From Aquamicrobium sp. LC103 (GTDB lineage: Bacteria > Pseudomonadota > Alphaproteobacteria > Rhizobiales > Rhizobiaceae), in the NCBI RefSeq assembly GCF_001014615.2, contig NZ_LBCQ02000005.1, positions 310,001 to 374,000 of the forward strand: a stretch of 64,000 nt of DNA, in the 5' to 3' direction. Below are positions 8,759 to 17,707 of this stretch, one piece after another. Numbering within the stretch: the stretch's first letter is position 1; every line of letters starts with the position of its first letter. The notes beneath the pieces were generated by a model. It worked only from the letters and a program-made list of their open reading frames with translations. It ran no database searches and had not been told where the DNA came from. The translations under genes were made by a program, and so were the position numbers.

Positions 8759-10307
8759 CCGGAACCACGACGCGCTTCGCGCCGAACGCTGGATCACCAG
8801 AAAGACGGCGGGCGTCAGCGAGTTCGGTGTCGTCACCTCCCAGCACTACGTCGCAGCCGAGGCGGGGGCCGCTGTGCTTGCCGCCGGCGGCAATGCGGTC
8901 GATGCAGCCGTCACCGCCGCCTTCACGCTGCAGACGGTCGAACCATGGATGACGAGCCTCGCGGCCTGCGGCTACCTCATGGTGAACCAGCCGGATGGCA
9001 AGGTGGAGGTGGTTGAGTTCACGGGACGCGTACCGGGGCACTTCGATCCGGAAACCTACAGGCCCGACCCGGCCATCAAGACCTTCATCGGCCATCCCGC
9101 TTCGGTCAAAGAAGCCAACGTCAAGGGCTTCACCGCCGCCGTCGTCCCGGGTTGCGTACGCGGTTTCGCCACGGCGCTCGATCGTTATGGCACGATCGGC
9201 TTCGACCGGGCTCTGGCTCCAGCCATCGAGCGTGCCCGCCGCGGCCTCTTCGTCGACTGGCACACGACGCTGGCGATTGCGCTCGCCGAGGGCGACCTGC
9301 GCGAGGATCCCGGCGCGCGCGCGATCTTCCTGCCCGATGGCGCTCCGCCCGAACCCGGCACGTGGCTTCCGCTGAATGCTCTTTCCGAAACCCTGGAGCA
9401 GCTTGCCGCGAGCGGGCCAAATGCCCTCTATGCCGGCCCGATCGGAGAGAGGCTCTGCGCGGATCTCGCACATGGCGGTAGTCCGGTCACACTGGACGAT
9501 CTCGCCGCCTATGAACCGCTCCTTTACGAGGCGCGCTCCATCCGCATCGCCGGAAAAAGGGTCCACGTGGCCGGCGAGACCAGCGGCGGCCAGCGCCTGT
9601 TCGATGCGCTCGCTCATTTCGACGAGCATCGCGGCAGGGGACCGGTCGATGCGGGTTTCTTTGCGGCCATGGCTGATGCATGTTGGGACGCCTTCGCCGC
9701 TCATCGCGGCCGTCTCAATCCGGCCGAGACCAACCCGAAGTCGAGCACGACGCAGGTCAATGCCGTCGACCGCGAAGGCCGGATGGTCACGATCACCTTC
9801 ACGCTTCTCAACCGTTTCGGCGCGCGCGCGCTTTCTCCTTCCACCGGAATCCTGCTCAACAACGGCATGTCCTGGTTCGATCCGCGTCCGGAACGCGCCA
9901 ACAGTCTTAGGCCCGGGGTTTATGCGCCAAGCAATATGTGCCCCGTCGCCATCACCGACCAGAATGGCTCCTTCGCCGTGCTTGGAGCTGCCGGCGGCAA
10001 CCAGATCGTGCCGTGCATGGCGCAACTCGTCGGCATGCTGATCCATGCCGGGCTGGACGTGGAGGAGGCGCTCAACCTGCCGCGCATGAGCACGGGGCCG
10101 ACACGGGACATCACGGTGGATGTCGACATGCCGGAGGACCAGCTTGCCGCGCTTGAAGCGCTGGCTCCGCTGAAACCATTCCAGCGGGCGGTCTATCCAC
10201 GTCCCTTTGCCGCACCGGGCGCCATCGGGCGGCGCGGCAAGGCCTTCGTCGGCATGGCAGATACCACCTATCCGGCAGCCTTCGCCGCCATTCCCCACAT
10301 GCAGTGA
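8751..10307 (+). CDS. Gamma-glutamyltransferase family protein
   Basis: 518 aa from ATG 8751, which overlaps the preceding stop. Gamma-glutamyltransferases cleave gamma-glutamyl bonds after self-processing into two subunits at a Thr nucleophile. 'SSTTQVNAVDREG' (Thr333 predicted nucleophile) matches the family 'TTHxSVVDxxG', and 'GILLNNGMSWFDP' matches the region after it. The N-terminal half 'AGAAVLAAGGNAVDAAVTAA' is also characteristic. No signal peptide is visible, so unlike the Escherichia enzyme it is probably cytoplasmic and would act on imported gamma-glutamyl compounds. Some members are glutaryl or cephalosporin acylases. Confidence 0.85.
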   Translation: MADRNHDALRAERWITRKTAGVSEFGVVTSQHYVAAEAGAAVLAAGGNAVDAAVTAAFTLQTVEPWMTSLAACGYLMVNQPDGKVEVVEFTGRVPGHFDPETYRPDPAIKTFIGHPASVKEANVKGFTAAVVPGCVRGFATALDRYGTIGFDRALAPAIERARRGLFVDWHTTLAIALAEGDLREDPGARAIFLPDGAPPEPGTWLPLNALSETLEQLAASGPNALYAGPIGERLCADLAHGGSPVTLDDLAAYEPLLYEARSIRIAGKRVHVAGETSGGQRLFDALAHFDEHRGRGPVDAGFFAAMADACWDAFAAHRGRLNPAETNPKSSTTQVNAVDREGRMVTITFTLLNRFGARALSPSTGILLNNGMSWFDPRPERANSLRPGVYAPSNMCPVAITDQNGSFAVLGAAGGNQIVPCMAQLVGMLIHAGLDVEEALNLPRMSTGPTRDITVDVDMPEDQLAALEALAPLKPFQRAVYPRPFAAPGAIGRRGKAFVGMADTTYPAAFAAIPHMQ

Positions 10308-10318
10308 ACCAAGCGAAC

Positions 10319-11200
10319 ATGTCTCTCGAAATTCAAGCCCTCGACATCGACGGCGTTCTTTCCGTCGTTCCGCCTCGCGCCGCGCCCGTTCCGCTTGTCT
10401 TCGACAGCCCGCATAGCGGCCTGTCGCTGCCGGCCGACTTCAGGCCGGCCGTTTCCGCCGAGATGGTCAGGATCGCCTCCGACACGCATGTGGACGATCT
10501 CTTCGGCTTCGCCCCCGACCTCGGCGCTCCGCTGTTGATCGCCCAGTTCCCCCGCAGCTTCCTCGACGTGAACCGTTCGCTGAAGGACGTGGATCTGGAG
10601 CTCGTGAACGGCCAATGGCCGCATCCGGTCCGTGACAGCCCTTCGGCCAGGCGCGGCATGGGTCTCGTCTGGCGGTACGCCTGGGGCGACGTGCCGATGT
10701 ATGAGCACCCCATGAGCGTGGCCGAACTGGAGGCCCGGATCGACCGCTATTGGCGACCTTATCACGGGGCGCTCGTCGAGCTTCTCGATGCGAACCACGC
10801 CGCCTTCGGCTGCGTCTATCACATCAATTGCCATTCGATGCCGGCGATCGGCCACAAGCTGTCGCCCGATCCTGCCGGCACGGTTCGTGCCGACATGGTG
10901 ATCGGCGACTATGAGGGGACAAGCTGCGAGCCCGGCTTCGTGGCGCTCGCCGCGGAAACACTGAAGGGCTTCGGCTATTCGGTGGCGCTGAACGTTCCCT
11001 TCAAGGGCGCCGAGCTGATTTCGGCCTATTCGGATCCCTCGCGAAAGCGCAACAGCATTCAAATCGAGCTGAACAGACGGCTTTACATGGATGAAGCTAC
11101 CCGCGAACGCACGGCCGACTATGCCGAACTGCGCCGGAACCTCATGGAATTTGGGGCGGCTCTGAAGACCTATGCCTTGCACATCTCCTCCATCGGCTGA
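10319..11200 (+). CDS. N-formylglutamate amidohydrolase family protein
   Basis: 293 aa from ATG 10319, with an alternative GTG 10304 overlapping the previous stop. 'PLVFDSPHSGLSLPADF' near the start and the 'NCHSMPAIG' segment match the FGase fold, which hydrolyses N-formyl-L-glutamate to formate and glutamate. The conserved 'DxxVDxLF' ('DTHVDDLFGFAPDLGAPLL') is present. As last gene of the operon it fits a pathway that releases glutamate from a modified or amide-linked form. True substrate unknown. Confidence 0.85.
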   Translation: MSLEIQALDIDGVLSVVPPRAAPVPLVFDSPHSGLSLPADFRPAVSAEMVRIASDTHVDDLFGFAPDLGAPLLIAQFPRSFLDVNRSLKDVDLELVNGQWPHPVRDSPSARRGMGLVWRYAWGDVPMYEHPMSVAELEARIDRYWRPYHGALVELLDANHAAFGCVYHINCHSMPAIGHKLSPDPAGTVRADMVIGDYEGTSCEPGFVALAAETLKGFGYSVALNVPFKGAELISAYSDPSRKRNSIQIELNRRLYMDEATRERTADYAELRRNLMEFGAALKTYALHISSIG

Positions 11201-11654
11201 AGCGCCGTGGTAAGGGAGACTTCAGAGCACTTTGCCTTGAAAGGCGCTGCTCGATAATCTTTGGGATTGTGACAACTTTACTTGCGAGCGAACGCCTGCC
11301 GACCGCTCCGGTCGAGGCGGCAGAAGGCCTCATACGGGCTCGATATGGTGCCCGCCGCATATCGGATCGCGCTCGATCTTGAAATGACAAACCATCACAA
11401 TTCGTTCGCCAACGCCATCAAATCCGCGTTGGAGCCGCATCGAAGCTAGATTCGGCGGGAAATGCGCATGCGCGCGCCAGCAACATGTACTCCTGCCCGT
11501 CGCCCTGGGCGCTGCCGTCGATGAGGCCGCACCGTCCATCAAAACTTCGTCTGACCCCATCGGTCCGCGCCTCATGTTACGAAAGATGCCAACCTGATCG
11601 CAGCTTTGCATCGCGCAGCCCCGCGACAGGGCGCTCTGAATACCGAGTGGGTTG
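11201..11654. other. 454-bp intergenic segment without a supported gene
   Basis: No open frame here has a convincing start, ribosome site and length. A 37-codon frame from GTG 11268 ('TLLASERLPTAPVEAAEGLI') is suggestive of a decayed gene start but leads nowhere. The segment separates the peptide-transporter operon from the biotin/5-oxoprolinase operon and should hold the promoter of the latter. I could not identify promoter boxes or a terminator with confidence. Confidence 0.5.
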
Positions 11655-12104
11655 ATGGAACTTTCGAAAATCAAGACGCTGATCGAGTTTGTCGGTCGAT
11701 CGAACATTGCGGAGCTCACCGTCACGGAGAAGGGCACGACGGTCCGGATCTTTCGTTCACACTCTTCAAGTCTTGAGGTTCCGCCTGCTGCTGCGGCTCG
11801 CGAAGCCGTTCAGACGTCCACGCCTGACCTCGACGTGCGAAACGCGTCCGCGGGATCACGGACGGCATCCGTCATCGCGGTGACAGCCCCCATTTTTGGC
11901 GTGCTTCATGCCGCGCCCGCGCCGGGAGAGAATGCCTTCGTCAAGCTGGGCGATGAGGTGCGGGAGGGCCAAACGCTTTTCATCATCGAGGCGATGAAGG
12001 TCTTCAACAAGATCAGCGCACCCCGTGCCGGCCGCATCACCCGCCTGAGCGATATGGACGGCAGCGAGGTGGAGGCGGGTGAAATGCTTGCGGAGATTGC
12101 GTGA
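11655..12104 (+). CDS. Biotin carboxyl carrier protein (AccB-like)
   Basis: 149 aa. The C-terminal biotinyl domain is intact: 'VTAPIFGVLHAAPAPGE' leads to 'FIIEAMKVFNKISAP', with Lys115 as predicted biotinylation site. The motif is EAMKV rather than the commoner EAMKM. The N-terminal 'ELSKIKTLIEFVGRSNIAEL' helix and the Pro/Ala linker resemble AccB. It is directly followed by a biotin carboxylase gene without a gap, and both precede pxpB, pxpC and pxpA. It probably carries carboxybiotin for this operon rather than being the housekeeping acetyl-CoA carboxylase subunit. Confidence 0.9.
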   Translation: MELSKIKTLIEFVGRSNIAELTVTEKGTTVRIFRSHSSSLEVPPAAAAREAVQTSTPDLDVRNASAGSRTASVIAVTAPIFGVLHAAPAPGENAFVKLGDEVREGQTLFIIEAMKVFNKISAPRAGRITRLSDMDGSEVEAGEMLAEIA

Positions 12105-13496
12105 ATGCGGAAGATGCGGAGCAGAACCGTGCAGCCGGCGCGTCGCTTCGAGACGGTACTGATCGCGAATCGCGGCGAGATCGCAGTGAGGATTCAAAGG
12201 GCATGCCGGGAACTCGGCTTGGCGACCGTCACGGTGTGCTCGGAGGCTGATCGCGATGCTGCCTATGGCAAGGCCTCCGACATGTCCTTGTGTATCGGCC
12301 CTTCCAGTGCGGCGAAGAGCTATCTCAATCAGGACGCTCTTCTTCTCGCTGCGCGGCTGTCGGAGGCCGGCGCGGTTCATCCAGGCTACGGGTTCCTCTC
12401 GGAAAACGCCGCGTTCGCGGCGGCGGTGGAAGAAGCCGGCCTGGTTTTCATTGGGCCTGAACCGTCATCTATCGCGACAATGGGCGACAAGATTTCGGCC
12501 AAGAGCGCAATGATGGCGGCGGGCGTGCCATGTGTTCCCGGACCGGATAAGGAGCTGCCGAACGATCCGGCGGTCATCGATCAGATTGCCGCGCAGATCG
12601 GTTATCCGGTGATCGTCAAGGCGGCCGGCGGCGGCGGTGGCCGGGGGATGCGGGTGGTACCGAATGCGGATGCGTTGCAGGAGACGGTGGCGCTCACCCG
12701 CGAGGAGGCCCGCAAGGCGTTCGGTTCGTCTTCCCTGTATATGGAGAAGTTCCTCCAGCGTCCGCGGCATGTCGAAATCCAGGTCCTTTGCGACAATCAT
12801 GGCAACGCGGTCTGGCTCGGACATCGGGATTGCTCGATGCAGCGTCGCCACCAGAAGGTGGCCGAGGAAGCTCCCGCGCCGGGCATCCCACGGCAGACCA
12901 TTGCGCCGGTCGGCGCAGCCTGTGTCGAGGCCTGCCGCCAGATCGGCTATCGCGGTGCCGGCACATTCGAGTTCCTTTATGAAAACGGCGCGTTCTATTT
13001 CATCGAAATGAACACCCGGCTTCAAGTCGAGCACCCGGTCACGGAAATGACGAGCGGCTTCGACATCGTCCAGGCCCAGATTAAGGTGGCTCAGGGCGAA
13101 GTTCTGGAAATCTCCCAGGACGAGGTGGAATGCGAGGGCCACTCGATCGAATGCCGCATCAATGCCGAGGACCCCGTCTCGTTCATGCCTTCGGCAGGCA
13201 TCATCACCGCGCTTGATCTACCAAGCGGTCCCGGCATTCGCGTCGATACCCACATCCATGCCGGTTACAAGGTCTCGCCGCATTATGATTCCCTGATTGC
13301 CAAGCTGATCGTCCATGGCGCGACACGCGCCGAAGCGATGGCGAAGATGCGCGACGTCCTGGCGAGGATTCGCCTGGATGGAATCTCCACCAACATCCCG
13401 CTCCTGCGCGCATTGTTCGAAGACGACGCGTTCATCCGCGGCGAAACAGACATTCATTACCTCGAACAGTGGCTGAAGCAGCGGAGTGCTGCATGA
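12105..13496 (+). CDS. Biotin carboxylase (AccC-like)
   Basis: 463 aa, the normal length of a single-domain biotin carboxylase. It carries the N-terminal 'LIANRGEIAVRI', the glycine-rich ATP loop 'KAAGGGGGRGMRV', 'HRDCSMQRRHQKV', and the catalytic 'EMNTRLQVEHPVTEM'. The reaction is ATP-dependent carboxylation of carrier-bound biotin with bicarbonate. The start codon directly follows the BCCP stop. With BCCP and the PxpB/PxpC proteins, which are homologous to the carboxyltransferase half of urea carboxylase, it would form a split amide-carboxylating system. Assignment of enzyme type is firm, pathway is inferred. Confidence 0.93.
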   Translation: MRKMRSRTVQPARRFETVLIANRGEIAVRIQRACRELGLATVTVCSEADRDAAYGKASDMSLCIGPSSAAKSYLNQDALLLAARLSEAGAVHPGYGFLSENAAFAAAVEEAGLVFIGPEPSSIATMGDKISAKSAMMAAGVPCVPGPDKELPNDPAVIDQIAAQIGYPVIVKAAGGGGGRGMRVVPNADALQETVALTREEARKAFGSSSLYMEKFLQRPRHVEIQVLCDNHGNAVWLGHRDCSMQRRHQKVAEEAPAPGIPRQTIAPVGAACVEACRQIGYRGAGTFEFLYENGAFYFIEMNTRLQVEHPVTEMTSGFDIVQAQIKVAQGEVLEISQDEVECEGHSIECRINAEDPVSFMPSAGIITALDLPSGPGIRVDTHIHAGYKVSPHYDSLIAKLIVHGATRAEAMAKMRDVLARIRLDGISTNIPLLRALFEDDAFIRGETDIHYLEQWLKQRSAA

Positions 13497-13912
13497 GCGA
13501 CGTGGATTTCAGTGATCCCGCGACGATCGCATTGCTGACTTCCGCCCTCGAGGCCGCCGGGGTCGACGGGGTCGAGATCGAGCAGCCGGCGAGCGGGCTG
13601 CGCATCTTGCTTGCCAAGGGCAGCCGTCCTTTCGTAAGCGGTGGTTCGAAGCCTGGCGGCCGTGCCGCGACCATGGTCATAAGGGCGCCGATGGCGGGTC
13701 GGTTCTGGGTTCACCACCCGTCGTGGCCCGCCACCGCTCGAAACTATCCACGGCCTGTAACGCGAATGGACGTCCTGGGCTTCATTCGCGTCGGCCCCAT
13801 CCTGCTTCCCTTGAGAACCGCCGTTTCGGGCCGCGTGGAAAAATGCGTTGCCGAACATGATGCGATGGTCGGGTTCGGCGATTCTCTTTTTGAAATCGAG
13901 CCTCATTCATGA
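13493..13912 (+). CDS. Second BCCP-like protein lacking the biotin-attachment lysine
   Basis: 139 aa, start ATG overlapping the biotin carboxylase stop (ATGA), and its own stop overlapping pxpB. The C-terminal 75 residues follow the biotinyl-domain pattern: 'IRAPMAGRFWVHHPS' for the first half and 'RTAVSGRVEKCVAEHDAMV' for the second. However, the hairpin that should read E-A-M-K-M reads 'RVGPILLPL', so there is no biotinylatable lysine. The N-terminal 45 residues look like the AccB helical start. It may be a structural or regulatory partner, or a degenerate paralogue. Its conserved place between biotin carboxylase and pxpB argues against simple decay. Confidence 0.75.
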   Translation: MSDVDFSDPATIALLTSALEAAGVDGVEIEQPASGLRILLAKGSRPFVSGGSKPGGRAATMVIRAPMAGRFWVHHPSWPATARNYPRPVTRMDVLGFIRVGPILLPLRTAVSGRVEKCVAEHDAMVGFGDSLFEIEPHS

Positions 13913-14613
13913 CTGCGTCCGATCTGCATGCGCCGCAGCGTGAAATCGTTCCGGCGACATCTGGCCGTCCTCGTATTTCCGCGATCGGATCGAGGGCTTT
14001 CCTGCTCGAAGCCCCCGGTGACTTCGATCTCGCTTCGCAGCGACGGATATGGGCGCTTTCCAGGTCTCTGCGAGAATGGGAAGACCTATCCGAGATAGTC
14101 CCGGGGATGACCAACCTCCTGGCCATATTCAGGCAGACGCCAGGAGATCCGGATACTGTCGTGGCTCGCCTGGTCGAGGCTTGGGAGTGTGCCCGGAGCA
14201 TCGATCTGCATGGGAAGACGATCGAGATCGCGGTTCAATATGGCGGCGAACATGCCGCCGACCTTCCGGCGCTATGCAACCTTTCGGGGTTCAGCGACCG
14301 CGAGGTCGTCAGGATTCACTACGAGGCCACCTACAGGGTGTTCGCCTTGGGCAGCGCACCCGGTTTCGGCTATCTCCATGGGCTCGATCCAAGAATCTAC
14401 ATGCCACGGAAAACCGTGCCGTCGCTGAATATGGCCAGGGGCTGCGTGACGATCGGCGGAATGCAGACCGGTGTCGCCGTGCTCACCGGACCCAATGGCT
14501 GGAACTCCATAGGCTACGCGGAACTTCAGATGTTCGATCCCCTGTCGTCGACGCCGGCGATCATGGCGCCGGGCGACACGGTCCGCTTCGTGCCGGAGAG
14601 GATCGAGCTATGA
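13909..14613 (+). CDS. pxpB: 5-oxoprolinase subunit PxpB (KipI family)
   Basis: 234 aa. The C-terminal half carries 'GSAPGFGYLHGLDPRIYMPR' and 'IGGMQTGVAVLTGPNGWNSI', the hallmark of PxpB/KipI (allophanate hydrolase subunit 1 domain). With PxpA and PxpC it opens 5-oxoproline to glutamate using ATP. The domain is homologous to part of the carboxyltransferase region of urea carboxylase. It overlaps the gene before it by 4 bases and the gene after it by 4 bases. The N-terminal 25 residues are longer than usual, so a later start is possible. Confidence 0.92.
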   Translation: MTASDLHAPQREIVPATSGRPRISAIGSRAFLLEAPGDFDLASQRRIWALSRSLREWEDLSEIVPGMTNLLAIFRQTPGDPDTVVARLVEAWECARSIDLHGKTIEIAVQYGGEHAADLPALCNLSGFSDREVVRIHYEATYRVFALGSAPGFGYLHGLDPRIYMPRKTVPSLNMARGCVTIGGMQTGVAVLTGPNGWNSIGYAELQMFDPLSSTPAIMAPGDTVRFVPERIEL

Positions 14614-15602
14614 TCGAGATCGTCCATACCGGCCCCTTCAACACGGTTCAGGATCTGGGGCGACCCGGCTATCGGAATATTGGCGTCACGGCGAGCGGGG
14701 CGATGGATTCGCTGGCCCTGAAGATCGGTAACATGATCGTCGGCAACGACGAAGGTGCCGCGGCGGTCGAGATCCAGACCTTTCCCTTTCGGGCTCGTTT
14801 CTCCGGCAGGGTCGTTTTCGCGCTGACCGGGGCCGATTGCGGCGCGACCCTCGATGGCGTGGAACTCCTGCCATGGTGCACCTACGCAGCCGAGATGGGG
14901 CAGGTTCTCGACCTGGCGCAGCCACGAGCAGCCACGCGGGCCTATCTTTGTGCGCAAGGAGGTGTTGATGTCCCGTCAGTGATGGGCTCGCGAAGCACGT
15001 CGTTGCGAGGCGGTTTCGGAGGAAATGCGGGTCGTTCCCTGGCCGCAGGCGATGTAATCGGCCTGGGCGAGATAGTGGATGCCGCGTGGCCCAAGGACGG
15101 CCTTGCGGTCATCGACCCTGGGCTTGCCCTGTCCGAGATGTTTCCACCGTCCTCGGACGGGCTACTGCCCATTCGTGCCCTGCCGGCCGGAGAGCACGAA
15201 CTTTTCGGAGCCGATGCCGAGCGTTTCTGGGAGCAAACGTGGAAGATCTCCGCCCAGAGCGATCGGACAGGCTATCGCCTGTCCGGCGATCCGATCAAGC
15301 CGACCGCACCGGTAGAAATGCGTTCCCACGGCGTCGTGCCGGGGGTTATTCAGGTTCCCCCCAGCGGCGAGCCCATCGTGCAAATGAGCGATGCGAATAC
15401 CGCCGGCGGATACCCGAAGATCGCGGGGGTGATCGAAGCTGATCTGTGGAGGCTCGGCCAAGCCCGTATCGGCAGCCGGTTGCAGTTCGTCCGAACCACG
15501 CATTCAGAGGCACTCGCGGTGGAAAAAGCAGTCGCGGGCTACGTCGAAGACGTGCGCAACACATCGCAGATGGTGAAACGGGCGCTGAAGGCAATGGCGT
15601 AG
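14610..15602 (+). CDS. pxpC: 5-oxoprolinase subunit PxpC (KipA family)
   Basis: 330 aa from the ATG at 14610 that overlaps the pxpB stop. The N-terminus 'MIEIVHTGPFNTVQDLGRPG' is the family signature, followed by 'ALTGADCGATLDG', 'GSRSTSLRGGFGGNAGR' and 'PIVQMSDANTAGGYPKIAGV'. This is the allophanate hydrolase subunit 2 domain, partner of PxpB. The length fits stand-alone PxpC. It is followed 30 bases later by pxpA with a strong ribosome site. Confidence 0.93.
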   Translation: MIEIVHTGPFNTVQDLGRPGYRNIGVTASGAMDSLALKIGNMIVGNDEGAAAVEIQTFPFRARFSGRVVFALTGADCGATLDGVELLPWCTYAAEMGQVLDLAQPRAATRAYLCAQGGVDVPSVMGSRSTSLRGGFGGNAGRSLAAGDVIGLGEIVDAAWPKDGLAVIDPGLALSEMFPPSSDGLLPIRALPAGEHELFGADAERFWEQTWKISAQSDRTGYRLSGDPIKPTAPVEMRSHGVVPGVIQVPPSGEPIVQMSDANTAGGYPKIAGVIEADLWRLGQARIGSRLQFVRTTHSEALAVEKAVAGYVEDVRNTSQMVKRALKAMA

Positions 15603-15632
15603 CGCCCATCGCGCACTCAACAGGAGGAACCG

Positions 15633-16400
15633 ATGAAGATCGATCTGAATTCCGACATGGGTGAAGGATTTGGTCCCTACCGGCTATGCGACGACGAGGC
15701 GATGATGAAGATCGTTTCGTCGGCAAATATCGCCTGCGGCTTCCATGGCGGCGATCCGGATACCATGGCGCGCATGGTGCGACTTGCCAAGGCGAACGGC
15801 GTCAGCGTCGGCGCGCATCCGGGGCTGCCCGATCGACTGGGTTTCGGGCGTCGCGAGATGCCGTTCCAGGCCGATGAACTCCGTCAGCAGATGCTTTACC
15901 AGTTGGGGGCCTTGACGGCGATCTCAGGGGCCGAGCGCGTACGCGTTTCCCACATCAGCTTCCACGCGGCGATGGGAAACATGATCAGCCGGGACCCCGT
16001 GCTCGCAGATCTCATGATGGATGCCATCGGCACGGTGGTCCCGAACCTCATCGTGTTCGCGATGCCCGACAGCGAGATAGAAAGGGCCGCGAAGCGGGCA
16101 GGGTTGAGGACGCATGCGCTTTTCCTTGCCGATAGGGCCTATGATTCAGACGGCCACTTGGTTGCCCGCGGGCTGCCCGGCGCCCTCGTCAAGGAAGAAA
16201 ATGCGGTCCGCGAGCGCGTACGACAGTTTCTGCTCCACGGGACCATCGAGACGATCGAGGGCGTGACGATCGCCATGCCTGCGCGATCCATCCTCGTCCA
16301 CAGCGATACGCCTGGCGCGCTCGAACTCGCGCGCTTGGTCCGCAGTGAAATCGAGGCCACGGGTTCGACGATAGCTCCCGTCGACGAGATAGTCGGTTGA
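15633..16400 (+). CDS. pxpA: 5-oxoprolinase subunit PxpA (LamB/YcsF family)
   Basis: 255 aa. It starts 'MKIDLNSDMGEGFGPYRLCD' and continues 'SANIACGFHGGDPDTMARMV', the defining blocks of the LamB/YcsF family. A strong AGGAGG (15620s) precedes the ATG. PxpA works with PxpB and PxpC to hydrolyse 5-oxo-L-proline to L-glutamate at the cost of ATP. It is the last pxp gene; the following aminotransferase is 56 bases away and probably in the same transcript. Confidence 0.94.
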   Translation: MKIDLNSDMGEGFGPYRLCDDEAMMKIVSSANIACGFHGGDPDTMARMVRLAKANGVSVGAHPGLPDRLGFGRREMPFQADELRQQMLYQLGALTAISGAERVRVSHISFHAAMGNMISRDPVLADLMMDAIGTVVPNLIVFAMPDSEIERAAKRAGLRTHALFLADRAYDSDGHLVARGLPGALVKEENAVRERVRQFLLHGTIETIEGVTIAMPARSILVHSDTPGALELARLVRSEIEATGSTIAPVDEIVG

Positions 16401-16456
16401 TGGGAGACCTTGCGGACTGCCGCCCCGCTCCATTCCAACTCTGAAAGTTCACAAAC

Positions 16457-17659
16457 ATGCCCGCGATAGCCGACCGACTGAAGAACGTCTCGATATCCGC
16501 CTCCGCCGCGATGACGCAGCGGGCGCGCGACCTTGCCGCCAATGGAGTGAAGGTGGTCAGCCTGTCATCCGGCGAGCCGGATTTTCCCACCCCCGCCCAT
16601 GCAATCGACGCGGCGCATGCCGCCGCTCTGGCCGGCGATACGAAATATCCTCCAATGGACGGAACCCGGGCCTTGAAGGCGGCCATCGCCCGCAAGTTCA
16701 AACGGGACAACAATCTCGACTATGACGCCAGCCAGATCGTCGTGTCCGGGGGTGGCAAGCAGGTGATCTTCAATGCGGTTCTCGCCACCTGCGATCCGGG
16801 CGACGAAGTCGTCATTCCCGCTCCCTCCTGGGTCAGCTATGCCGACATCGTGAGGCTGGCAGACGGGATTCCGGTTGCCGTCCCGTGCCCCGAGCAGGCG
16901 GGTTTCAAGCTGCGCGCCGAGGATTTGGAGGCCGCCCTCACTCCACGCACCAAATGGCTTTTCCTGAATTTTCCAAACAATCCGACGGGAGCGGCCTGTT
17001 CGCGCGCCGAGATGGCCGCGATCGCGGAAGTGATGCTGCGGCATCCGCATGTCTGGATACTGACCGACGATATTTATGAGCATCTGGTCTATGACGACTT
17101 CGAATTCTGCACGATCGCCGAGGTCGAGCCTCGGCTCTACGATCGCGTCCTGACCATGAACGGAGTGTCCAAGGCTTATGCCATGACCGGTTGGCGGCTT
17201 GGTTTCTGCGGCGGTCCCAGGGACCTGATCGCGGCCGTCAGCAACGTCAACGGACAAAATGGCGGCGGCATCACCACGGTCACGCAGGCAGCGGCCGTCG
17301 CGGTACTGGAAGGTGCTCAGGATCTTCTCGAGGAACGTGCCGCCATCTACAGGGAGAGGCGTGATTTCGTCCTGGGAAGATTGGCCGAGATCGAAGGACT
17401 GCGCTGTCATCGGCCGGAAGGCGCGTTTTATATCTTCCCGAACATTTCCGGGCTTATCGGCAAGACCAGCAAGGGCGGGCGTAAAATCGAGACAGACGTG
17501 GATTTCGTCATGGCTCTCGTGGACGAGCATCACGTCGCGACGGTTCAAGGCGCCGCCTACGGCATGAGCCCCTTCTTCCGCATTTCCTATGCGACGAGCA
17601 TGGAGCAACTGGCCGAAGGATGTGCCCGGATCGCCCAGTTCTGCAAGGAGATGCGGTAA
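16457..17659 (+). CDS. Class I pyridoxal-phosphate aminotransferase (aspartate type)
   Basis: 400 aa. The PLP lysine lies in 'MNGVSKAYAMTGWRLGFCGG' and the substrate-binding block 'NFPNNPTGAACSRAEM' is present, both typical of aspartate/aromatic aminotransferases of the AspC/AAT-I fold. Placed right after 5-oxoprolinase genes, it could transfer the amino group of the glutamate they release. Neighbour evidence is suggestive only; this family has broad specificity. It converges with the LysR gene on the other strand. Confidence 0.9.
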   Translation: MPAIADRLKNVSISASAAMTQRARDLAANGVKVVSLSSGEPDFPTPAHAIDAAHAAALAGDTKYPPMDGTRALKAAIARKFKRDNNLDYDASQIVVSGGGKQVIFNAVLATCDPGDEVVIPAPSWVSYADIVRLADGIPVAVPCPEQAGFKLRAEDLEAALTPRTKWLFLNFPNNPTGAACSRAEMAAIAEVMLRHPHVWILTDDIYEHLVYDDFEFCTIAEVEPRLYDRVLTMNGVSKAYAMTGWRLGFCGGPRDLIAAVSNVNGQNGGGITTVTQAAAVAVLEGAQDLLEERAAIYRERRDFVLGRLAEIEGLRCHRPEGAFYIFPNISGLIGKTSKGGRKIETDVDFVMALVDEHHVATVQGAAYGMSPFFRISYATSMEQLAEGCARIAQFCKEMR

Positions 17660-17707
17660 GCCGACAATCAGCCCGCCAGCGGTCGCCTCACGCCTCGGAA
17701 ACCCCGG

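Noticed and set aside
11268-11381. Short frame resembling the start of a phosphotransferase-like protein
   Set aside because: Only about 37 codons and the resemblance is limited to a few residues; no continuation in other frames.
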